NCBI GenBank assembly: GCA_030524785.1
Contig: JAUNFZ010000012.1
Span: forward strand, 1 to 54,712
Source of the DNA: Eubacteriales bacterium
Lineage (GTDB): Bacteria > Bacillota > Clostridia > Lachnospirales > Lachnospiraceae
DNA: 54,712 nt
Direction: 5' to 3'
Below the pieces are notes generated by a model that worked only from the letters and a program-made list of their open reading frames with translations, ran no database searches and had not been told where the DNA came from. Made by a program: the position numbers and the translations under genes. Numbering within the stretch: position 1 is the stretch's first letter; each line of letters begins with the position of its first letter. This document shows, piece after piece, positions 25,978 through 32,614 of this stretch.

Positions 25978-26499
25978 TTACCAAATCTGCCGCGGGAGCC
26001 TTTTTATAACGCAGGCCCCAAGGAAACCGATCAGCGCTCCCATCACAGTCCCCGATAAAAGAAGCACCGGAAGGTAAGCAAACACCGCGGCGCTTTCCAA
26101 AACAACCGCCGCCACAATCAGCTGTCCTATGTTGTGGGAGATGCCTCCCGCTATGCTCACTCCCGTCTTTCCCATCCAGTTCTTTTGCATACACAGCCAC
26201 ATGACAAGAAAGCTTAAGATCCCTCCGGCAAAACTGTACAAAAGCGCAAACATATTGCCGAAGGTCATGCCCACCAGAAGAATACGCACCATGGAAATAA
26301 CAAAGGCATCCGCCGGCGTCATCAGATACAGGGCGGCAAAAACCACAAGATTTGCCAGCCCTGGCTTAACACCAGGGATACCAATGGTTATGGGTATCAA
26401 CATTTCAATATAACTGAATATCATCGCCAGCGCAACCAGTACGCCGTACATAGCTGCCCGGGCAGCCAGCGTTTTTTTTGTCCACTGCTTTTTCTGCAT
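25978..26499 (-). CDS. Gx transporter family (HepS-like) membrane protein
   Basis: About 173 residues with five to six membrane helices; the GIPGVKPGLANLVVFAALYL stretch is the family signature. Older annotation calls it heptaprenyl diphosphate synthase component I; it is now seen as a small transporter component. It co-occurs with NusG-II, apbE and FMN-binding genes, as here. Start is uncertain: the chosen ATG has AGGGAGG about 15 bases upstream, while earlier starts (TTG at 26541, ATG at 26538) have no ribosome site. Confidence 0.75.
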   Translation of the reverse strand: MQKKQWTKKTLAARAAMYGVLVALAMIFSYIEMLIPITIGIPGVKPGLANLVVFAALYLMTPADAFVISMVRILLVGMTFGNMFALLYSFAGGILSFLVMWLCMQKNWMGKTGVSIAGGISHNIGQLIVAAVVLESAAVFAYLPVLLLSGTVMGALIGFLGACVIKRLPRQIW

Positions 26500-26634
26500 A
26501 AGATTTTCCGGCTTCCTCCCTGTCCGAAGCGTCAGCATCAACGCTATTATGTTAGCACAAATCCTGCGCCCGGTAAAGTGGAATCTCCCGGTAATCCTGC
26601 CTTAAACTTCAGCCGCCGCTCTGCCGCCGGTTCT

Positions 26635-26883
26635 TTAATATTCTCTCTCCCTTTCTTTTCGTTTACGCGGATAGCGTTTCAGTGAATCCGTCCTCTCCAG
26701 AAGGTAATCCACACTTACATTATGGTAATCAGCAATTTTAATCAATATATCCAGAGGCATCATACTGTCCGCGTTCTCATATCGGCTGTAGGTTCTCTGG
26801 GTCAGTCCAAGTTCTGCTGCAAGCGCCGCCTGGCTCATATCTTTATCTTCACGCAAATCACGAATCCTTCTGTATTTCTGCAT
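26635..26883 (-). CDS. Small XRE-family repressor
   Basis: 82 residues. A clear helix-turn-helix (LREDKDMSQAALAAELGLTQRTYSRYENAD), a short dimer helix region (IKIADYHNVSVDYLLERTD), and a basic tail (KRYPRKRKERERE). A dyad TTACA-N5-TGTAA lies about 80 bases upstream in the promoter region and may be its own operator. Target genes unknown. Confidence 0.85.
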   Translation of the reverse strand: MQKYRRIRDLREDKDMSQAALAAELGLTQRTYSRYENADSMMPLDILIKIADYHNVSVDYLLERTDSLKRYPRKRKEREREY

Positions 26884-26964
26884 TTCGCCGCCTCCATAGT
26901 CTTACGTAGTCACATCCGGTTGCTTTTTCTCCTGAGGATAACGACCGTTTACTTTTTCAAAGTG

Positions 26965-26979
26965 TTACAGTATATGTAA
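26965..26979. promoter_or_regulatory. Candidate operator upstream of the XRE gene
   Basis: Inverted repeat TTACA-GTATA-TGTAA next to TATACT-like -10 elements on the minus strand, fitting autoregulation by the XRE protein. No binding evidence. Confidence 0.45.
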
Positions 26980-27055
26980 GTATAATGCAGATTTTTTAAG
27001 TTATTCGCCTTTTAGACACATATTATCTAATGTTTCCTGCTTACAGCGCATTATA

Positions 27056-27097
27056 TAAAAAAATACCGGAACAGCCCCGTTTTTGGGACTATTCCGG
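27056..27097 (-). terminator. Terminator overlapping the end of the second XRE gene
   Basis: A strong stem CCGGAA..CCC/GGG..TTCCGG with an AAAAA loop followed by TATTTTTTT on the minus strand; the stop codon lies inside the left arm. Confidence 0.85.
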
Positions 27098-27340
27098 CCA
27101 AAATTCAATCTCCCGAAATTCCTCCGTATCAAAAAATTCTATGAGTGTTATTTCCAAGCCACTGCAGATTTTTATAATCGTAAATATCCCGGGATTTTTT
27201 GTGCTCCCGTCAATAATGTGCATCAGCGTTGTAATCGGAACAGCCGACTTATAAGACAAATCATAGTATGACATATCCTTCTGCCAGCACAGATACCTGA
27301 TTCTCTCCGCCAATGGGTTCTGTAGTCTTTTCTCGTTCAT
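27089..27340 (-). CDS. XRE-family helix-turn-helix protein
   Basis: 83 residues. HTH of the Cro/CI type: LAERIRYLCWQKDMSYYDLSYKSAVPITTLMHIIDGSTKNP, with FTIIKICSGLEITLIEFF after it. Start at 27340 (MNEKRLQNPL) has AAGGA nine bases upstream; an ATG 18 bases earlier is an alternative. Not in an operon. Regulatory target unknown. Confidence 0.8.
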   Translation of the reverse strand: MNEKRLQNPLAERIRYLCWQKDMSYYDLSYKSAVPITTLMHIIDGSTKNPGIFTIIKICSGLEITLIEFFDTEEFREIEFWPE

Positions 27341-27433
27341 CCTTCGGGTTCCTTCCAAAAATATACTATAAGCTATCTACTTATTTATACGAAAGAAACC
27401 CTGTTTTGTGACGCGCAGCCACAATTTTTTGTT

Positions 27434-28459
27434 TTATGATACCCCAGTCTCCGCTATGATCGCATTGCTGATCTCCTGCACCGTAGCGGAAGGCGTATAG
27501 CCGGTACTTCCATACAGGAACTCATGAAGGCTTGACACGTTTGCTTCCAGATTCACCGGGATAACGCAGTCTCCCGCTGAAATATCCATGGTCGTCTTGT
27601 CGAAGGGGAAGCCCTGTGTCTCCCCGATCTCGTAGCCCCCTATTCCGGTTGCCAGCTTCAGAAGATCCGTAAATGACAGGCTGGTGGATATCTCAGGAAG
27701 TATGGTATCCAGCATTTCATTCAGCGTAAAGATATTGCTTTCTCCCGCCTTCTCAAGCATCTGCTCCAGAACCGTCCTCTGGCGCTCCGTACGTTCATAG
27801 TCCAGGCCGATATAGCGGATACGGCTGTAGGCCAGCGCCTGCATACCGTTCAGGTGCTGCAGCCCCGGTCCGGAGACATCCTCACATTCTCTCCCTAGCA
27901 CCTGGCGCTCCTCCACCAGATAACCGTTCAGCCACTGGACCTCGCCCTCGGTCAGATTAATATCCACTCCGCCCAGCATATCAATTACATCTACCAGCGC
28001 CTCAAAATTCACCGTCACGTAGTCCGATATATTCAGATCCAAATTCCGGTTCAGCATATTGATTGCTGCCTCCGCGCCTCCCACAGCATATGCAGAATTG
28101 CACTTATTATAGCCGTTGACAACCGTATCCAGATACGTATCGCGGTAAACCGACACCAGCTTTACCTCATGCGTCCGGTTGTTGATACTGCACACCATAA
28201 TCGTATCGCTGTTTGTTCCCGACTCCAGCGCGCCTTCCCTGGAATCCACGCCGAAAAAAGCAATATCGGTATACCCGTCCATTTCAGCGATCTCATCCGC
28301 CGGAATGTTTTCATTTTTTATTAAGTTGCTGTCTGATATAACGCTTTTTCCAATCTTTGCAAGCTTCGCCCCTGCAAAGAGAACGGCCGCCAAAAGGAGA
28401 AGCACCAGCACTTCCAGTATAAACCAAAACCATCGAAATCTTTTTCTTGTTCTTGCCAT
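27434..28459 (-). CDS. LytR-CpsA-Psr (LCP) cell-wall ligase
   Basis: 341 residues. A basic N-terminus, one membrane helix (FWFILEVLVLLLLAAVLFAG), then the extracellular LCP domain with DIAFFGVDSREG, DTIMVCSINN, LVSVYRDTYLD, YVTVNFEALVDVIDMLGGVDI and YSRIRYIGLDYERTERQR. LCP proteins attach teichoic acids or capsule to peptidoglycan. Monocistronic with its own promoter, back to back with the ABC-F gene. Confidence 0.93.
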   Translation of the reverse strand: MARTRKRFRWFWFILEVLVLLLLAAVLFAGAKLAKIGKSVISDSNLIKNENIPADEIAEMDGYTDIAFFGVDSREGALESGTNSDTIMVCSINNRTHEVKLVSVYRDTYLDTVVNGYNKCNSAYAVGGAEAAINMLNRNLDLNISDYVTVNFEALVDVIDMLGGVDINLTEGEVQWLNGYLVEERQVLGRECEDVSGPGLQHLNGMQALAYSRIRYIGLDYERTERQRTVLEQMLEKAGESNIFTLNEMLDTILPEISTSLSFTDLLKLATGIGGYEIGETQGFPFDKTTMDISAGDCVIPVNLEANVSSLHEFLYGSTGYTPSATVQEISNAIIAETGVS

Positions 28460-28528
28460 AGGATGACCCCCTTATTTCTTTATTTCCGAAAGCATACGGA
28501 AGACTCCCCCGCCGCATGTCTTTTACGA

Positions 28529-28557
28529 ATCATAGCACATTCTCCCCCAAACTACAA
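28529..28557 (-). promoter_or_regulatory. Promoter of the LCP gene
   Basis: TTGTAG, 17-base spacer, TATGAT on the minus strand. Its -35 is only 6 bases from the divergent ABC-F promoter. Confidence 0.65.
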
Positions 28558-28563
28558 TAAACA

Positions 28564-28591
28564 CTTGCATTTTTTTAAGTTTAAGATATAC
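28564..28591 (+). promoter_or_regulatory. Promoter of the ABC-F gene
   Basis: TTGCAT, 16-base spacer, TATACT on the plus strand. Confidence 0.7.
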
Positions 28592-28643
28592 TAGTAATCA
28601 AGTGCCCCATGAAAGTAAACCGAAATCGAAATGAGGAAATAAT

Positions 28644-30281
28644 ATGATTAGTGCAAATAATGTGACACTCAGAGTCGGAAAAAAAGCATTGTTCGAGGAT
28701 GTAAATATCAAATTCACCGAGGGAAACTGCTATGGGCTCATCGGCGCCAACGGCGCAGGAAAGTCTACTTTTCTGAAAATACTGTCCGGCAAGCTGGACA
28801 CTACCAACGGCGATATTTCCATTACGCCCGGACAGCGCCTCTCCGTTCTGGAGCAGGATCATTTTAAATATGATGAATATGCCGTATTAGATACGGTCAT
28901 TATGGGAAATCAGCGTCTCTATGACATTATGAAAGAAAAGGAAGCCATCTACGCAAAAGAGGATTTCACAGAAGCTGATGGCATCCGCGCCAGTGAACTG
29001 GAGGGCGAATTTGCGGAAATGAACGGCTGGGAAGCCGAATCCGACGCCGCACAGCTTTTAAACGGCCTCGGCATTGATACAGAACTTCATTATAAATTAA
29101 TGAAAGACTTAAACGGAAGCGAAAAGGTAAAGGTACTTCTTGCAAAGGCCCTGTTCGGCAATCCCGATATTCTGCTTTTGGACGAACCTACCAACCACCT
29201 GGATCTGGCGGCCATTGAATGGCTGGAAGAATTTCTGATCGAATTTCCCAACACGGTAATCGTGGTTTCCCACGACCGCTATTTTCTGAACAAGGTCTGT
29301 ACGCAGATTGCGGATATTGACTACGGAAAAATCCAGCTCTACGCCGGAAATTACGATTTCTGGTATGAATCCAGCCAGCTGATGATCCGGCAGATGAAGG
29401 AAGCCAACAAGAAAAAAGAGGAAAAGATCAAAGAGCTGCAGGAATTTATCTCCCGGTTCAGCGCCAACGCTTCCAAATCCAAGCAGGCAACCTCCAGAAA
29501 GCGCGCTCTGGAAAAGATTGAGCTGGATACAATCAAACCTTCCAGCCGCAAATATCCTTACATTGATTTCCGTCCGAACCGGGAAATCGGCAACGAAGTG
29601 CTTTTTGTGGAAAACCTTTCCAAGACCATCGACGGCGTAAAGGTGCTGGACGATCTAACCTTTACCTTAAACCATAACGACAAGGTGGCCTTTGTGGGAG
29701 GCAACGAACTGGCAAAGACGGTGTTCTTCCAGATTCTCATGGGCGAGATGGAGCCGGACTCCGGAAGATTCAAATGGGGCGTTACGACTTCCCGGGCCTA
29801 TTTTCCCAAGGACAGCACAAAGGAATTTGACAACGATCTGATTATCGCAGACTGGCTGACTCAGTATTCCGAGATCAAAGACGTCACTTACGTGCGCGGC
29901 TTCCTGGGACGTATGCTCTTTGCCGGAGACGACGGCGTAAAAAAAGTAAAGGTGCTTTCCGGAGGCGAAAAAGTAAGATGCCTTCTGTCCAAAATGATGA
30001 TTTCCGGCGCCAACGTGCTGATTTTTGACGAGCCCACCAATCATCTGGATATGGAATCTATTTCCTCTCTGAACACCGGCATGATGAAATTCCCGGGCGT
30101 GATTTTGTTTTCATCCCACGACCATCAGCTCGTTGAGACGACAGCCAACCGTATCATGGAAATTCTTCCGAACGGCAAACTGATTGACAAAATCACCACC
30201 TACGACGAATACCTTGCCAGCGATGAAATGGCAAGGAAACGCCAGATTTATACTATGGATGACAAGCTGGAGGACAATTAA
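28644..30281 (+). CDS. ABC-F family ribosome-associated ATPase (YbiT-like)
   Basis: 545 residues, two ABC domains and no membrane segments. Domain 1 has Walker A GANGAGKST, signature LNGSEKVKVLLAKALF and Walker B ILLLDEPTNHLD. The Arm/linker (about 240-300) is rich in Lys/Glu. Domain 2 has signature VLSGGEKVRCLL and DEPTNHLDMES, but its P-loop reads GGNELAKTV, lacking the Gly-Lys of a normal Walker A. ABC-F proteins act on the ribosome E-site during stalled translation. Convergent with the small OadG-like gene, overlapping its stop by 4 bp. Confidence 0.9.
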   Translation: MISANNVTLRVGKKALFEDVNIKFTEGNCYGLIGANGAGKSTFLKILSGKLDTTNGDISITPGQRLSVLEQDHFKYDEYAVLDTVIMGNQRLYDIMKEKEAIYAKEDFTEADGIRASELEGEFAEMNGWEAESDAAQLLNGLGIDTELHYKLMKDLNGSEKVKVLLAKALFGNPDILLLDEPTNHLDLAAIEWLEEFLIEFPNTVIVVSHDRYFLNKVCTQIADIDYGKIQLYAGNYDFWYESSQLMIRQMKEANKKKEEKIKELQEFISRFSANASKSKQATSRKRALEKIELDTIKPSSRKYPYIDFRPNREIGNEVLFVENLSKTIDGVKVLDDLTFTLNHNDKVAFVGGNELAKTVFFQILMGEMEPDSGRFKWGVTTSRAYFPKDSTKEFDNDLIIADWLTQYSEIKDVTYVRGFLGRMLFAGDDGVKKVKVLSGGEKVRCLLSKMMISGANVLIFDEPTNHLDMESISSLNTGMMKFPGVILFSSHDHQLVETTANRIMEILPNGKLIDKITTYDEYLASDEMARKRQIYTMDDKLEDN

Positions 30282-30418
30282 CTGTCCTCCTGCTCTGAGG
30301 GATGGCGGCTTCCCAGCTTTTTCAGCAGATACACTATCGCCATGATAATAAGCGCCGCGGCAAAAATACCCGCCATTCCTTTCCACATAATTTCAAGTGC
30401 AATCAAACTGTTATTCAT
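30278..30418 (-). CDS. Small OadG-like transporter subunit
   Basis: 46 residues: MNNSLIALEIMWKGMAGIF then a single membrane helix (AAALIIMAIVYLLKKL) and a polar tail. Pattern and position after oadB match the small OadG-related subunits of decarboxylase-type sodium pumps. AAGGAAAG precedes the ATG by about 7 bases. It is cotranscribed with oadB, 107 bp downstream of it. Too short for many gene finders. Confidence 0.75.
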   Translation of the reverse strand: MNNSLIALEIMWKGMAGIFAAALIIMAIVYLLKKLGSRHPSEQEDS

Positions 30419-30525
30419 AATATTCTTTCCTTTCCAAAACAGCCCTCAGCGCTGTTTTTCTTTTATGCTCTATCCTTTTATACTCCTATCCCTTTATCCG
30501 AAAAGCCTTTTATCCCAAAGACGCC

Positions 30526-31665
30526 TTATCCCAGAAAACCTGTCACAAGGTGAATCACCATGCCGCCGGCCACCACGGACGCGATCTGTCCCGAAACGTT
30601 TGCCCCTGCCGCGTGCATCAAAAGAATGTTTCCCGGGTCCTCCTCAAGCGCCATTTTCTGTACCACCCGCGAAGACATGGGAAACGCCGAGATCCCGGCC
30701 GCGCCCACCATGGGATTTACCTTTTCTTTGGAAAACAGGTTGATGAATTTCGCAAGCAGCACGCCTCCGATGGTGTCTGCCACAAACGCGAACATCCCAA
30801 TCACCATAATCAGCAGCGTTTCCACGGTCACAAAGCGCTCCGCCTGCATACTGAAGGAAATCGTAATCCCCAGCAGTAATGTAATCAGGTTCGTAAGTGT
30901 ATTCTGAGCCGTATCCGACATCGTGCCCAGCACTCCGCACTCCCGTATCAGATTGCCGAACATCAGAAAACCAACCAGCGCCACCGAGGACGGGGCTATA
31001 AGGCCCACCACAAATGTAACGGCAATCGGAAAAATAATCCTCGTACGCTTGCTTACCTCCGACGCATCATATTTCATACGAATAGCGCGCTCCTTTTTCG
31101 TTGTCACCAGACGGATGGCAAAGGGCTGCAGTACCGGCACAAGGGCCATGTAGGAATATGCCGCCACCGCAATCGGGCCGATATAATTCGATTTCAGCAT
31201 CTGTGATACCAGTATCGACGTGGGACCGTCTGCAGCGCCGATAATCCCTATGGAAGCCGCATCCCTCAAATCAAATCCCAAAAGAACGGCCAGCAGGATC
31301 GCCGCAAAGATTCCAAACTGTGCCCCGGCTCCAAAGAGAAACATCTTCGGATTCATCAGAAGCGGTCCGAAATCAATCATCGCGCCAATTCCGATAAACA
31401 AAAGCACCGGCAGCGCTTCAGAGGCCTCGATGCCCACCTCAAACAGCCATTGAATGATTCCGTTCGTCTCTCCCACCCCTGTCAATACCTGGTTCAGCAC
31501 CCCGGTAGACGGCAAGTTTACCAGGATCGCTCCAAAACCCATGGGAAGCAAAAGCGCCGGCTCATACTTCTTTTCAATTGCCAGCCAGATCAGCAGCATC
31601 CCCACCAGATACATAACTCCCTGCTGCCATGTCACCATCCTCAATCCTTCTGTCAGAAATTCCAT
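30526..31665 (-). CDS. oadB: Sodium-translocating decarboxylase beta subunit (OadB/GcdB type)
   Basis: 379 residues, about nine or ten membrane helices. Family words include FIGIGAMIDFGPLL, GIIGAADGPTSILVS (the Na+ site region with the key Asp) and AAGANVSGQIASVVAGGMV near the C-terminus. In the complete pump this subunit couples decarboxylation of a biotin-bound carboxyl group to Na+ export. No alpha (carboxyltransferase) or biotin carrier gene is adjacent, only the small OadG-like gene. A riboswitch with a terminator stands upstream. Confidence 0.92.
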   Translation of the reverse strand: MEFLTEGLRMVTWQQGVMYLVGMLLIWLAIEKKYEPALLLPMGFGAILVNLPSTGVLNQVLTGVGETNGIIQWLFEVGIEASEALPVLLFIGIGAMIDFGPLLMNPKMFLFGAGAQFGIFAAILLAVLLGFDLRDAASIGIIGAADGPTSILVSQMLKSNYIGPIAVAAYSYMALVPVLQPFAIRLVTTKKERAIRMKYDASEVSKRTRIIFPIAVTFVVGLIAPSSVALVGFLMFGNLIRECGVLGTMSDTAQNTLTNLITLLLGITISFSMQAERFVTVETLLIMVIGMFAFVADTIGGVLLAKFINLFSKEKVNPMVGAAGISAFPMSSRVVQKMALEEDPGNILLMHAAGANVSGQIASVVAGGMVIHLVTGFLG

Positions 31666-31743
31666 GTCATTTCCTCCTTTTCCTCTGTTTCCTTCGTTTG
31701 CATCTCATAGCGCTGCGGGGAATCATCCGGCTCCATCCTTTGT

Positions 31744-31770
31744 ATCATAGAAACGCAGTTTCCTATGATA
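31744..31770 (-). repeat. Inverted repeat downstream of the riboswitch terminator
   Basis: TATCATAG-AAAC..GTTT-CCTATGATA: arms of 12-13 bases with one bulge. The outer half, read on the minus strand after the T-run as ATATCATAGGA, recurs after the TPP-riboswitch terminator at 1390-1400. Confidence 0.6.
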
Positions 31771-31810
31771 TAAAAAAAGACTCCTACCACAATATCTGTG
31801 GTAAAAGTCT
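31771..31810 (-). terminator. Riboswitch expression-platform terminator before oadB
   Basis: AGACTTTTACCACA pairs with TGTGGTAGGAGTCT (minus strand), followed by a run of seven T. Its left arm reuses the 3' strand of aptamer stem P1 (CTTTTAC), so ligand-stabilised P1 should prevent termination: an ON switch. Confidence 0.8.
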
Positions 31811-31895
31811 CGCTGTTTCAACCTTTGACGAATAACTTCCGTTATTGTACTGACGACCAAAGGTACATTATCCCATGCCGGCTACTCCCTTTTAC
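31801..31895 (-). promoter_or_regulatory. yybP-ykoY-like (Mn2+) riboswitch aptamer
   Basis: On the minus strand: P1 GTAAAAG/CTTTTAC; loop word GGGAGTAGC; GGTCGTCAGTAC; then AGCGAGACTTTTACC at the 3' side. These are the conserved parts of the yybP-ykoY manganese riboswitch. A Na+-sensing class is an alternative given the sodium-pump gene below, but the motif reading favours yybP-ykoY. Confidence 0.7.
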
Positions 31896-31906
31896 ATGAT
31901 ATAACC

Positions 31907-32497
31907 CTAACACATAAAGGCCAATCCGTCAAGCGCCTTCCTGCTGCGCTCCAAAATCTGTATGATCCCGGCGATCACCTGACCGCACAGCCCGACAATA
32001 TGGCGCACATCATCCTCCACACTGTGGCGTCCCCTCATATACTCCTGATGTGAGCTCCGAATATAGCCAAGAAGTTCTTCCGTATTCTCAAAGACAATGT
32101 GTTCTGATTTCTGGCGCGCAGCCCGCCCGCTGGAAATATATTCCCGCAGATAGTCCCGCAGACGCTTCTCATAGGCGCAGTGCTCCCTTAAGGTTCCCTG
32201 AAATGCCCCGTTATGGGGAAAGGTAAAATAATCTGCGATATAGTGAATCACCTCGCCCAGACGCCGCCAGTAAGTCATCGTATTCTGCACAAACAGGCTA
32301 TCCTCCGTAAGGCTGCGTATATAAGATCCGATTTTTTCAAAGGTACCGTAAAATTCATGGCGTTCTGTCAAAAAGGAGGGTCTGCAGTCCGGCAGAATGT
32401 TTCCCAGATAAAATGCTTTTCTGTGATGCCAAAGTTCCGCCGTCCCCGACTGCTCCACCATATATTTTGCAAGTGAAATATGCGATTTTTTTCTCAT
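31907..32497 (-). CDS. Zinc-dependent phospholipase C-like protein
   Basis: 196 residues. YLGNILPDCRPSF near the N-terminus and the helix LGEVIHYIADYFTFPHNG carry the His/Asp ligands seen in the zinc-dependent phospholipase C/S1-P1 nuclease fold family. There is no signal peptide, so it is probably cytoplasmic, unlike secreted phospholipases. Its 3' end contains the likely oadB promoter region. Substrate unknown. Confidence 0.8.
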   Translation of the reverse strand: MRKKSHISLAKYMVEQSGTAELWHHRKAFYLGNILPDCRPSFLTERHEFYGTFEKIGSYIRSLTEDSLFVQNTMTYWRRLGEVIHYIADYFTFPHNGAFQGTLREHCAYEKRLRDYLREYISSGRAARQKSEHIVFENTEELLGYIRSSHQEYMRGRHSVEDDVRHIVGLCGQVIAGIIQILERSRKALDGLAFMC

Positions 32498-32518
32498 ACC
32501 GTTCTCCTCTCCGCTCTC

Positions 32519-32547
32519 AGCATATCCGATGTCTTGCTAAAAGGCAA
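32519..32547 (-). promoter_or_regulatory. Promoter of the phospholipase-like gene
   Basis: TTGCCT, 17-base spacer, TATGCT on the minus strand. An adjacent stem AAGAGC/GCTCTT at about 32577-32599 may end the carB transcript, although its T-run is on the plus strand. Confidence 0.5.
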
Positions 32548-32614
32548 CCGGAAATATCTGCAAGTTCCCGGACGAAAGAGCCCGGCAGCTCTTTTTTGCA
32601 TACCGCCCGCACGT

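Noticed and set aside
26542-27088. Prophage or plasmid maintenance module around the two XRE genes
   Set aside because: Only two small regulators are present with no toxin, integrase or phage gene nearby.
30302-30743. Plus-strand frames near 30.3-30.7 kb
   Set aside because: They oppose the small OadG-like and oadB genes and are proline/serine-rich shadows.
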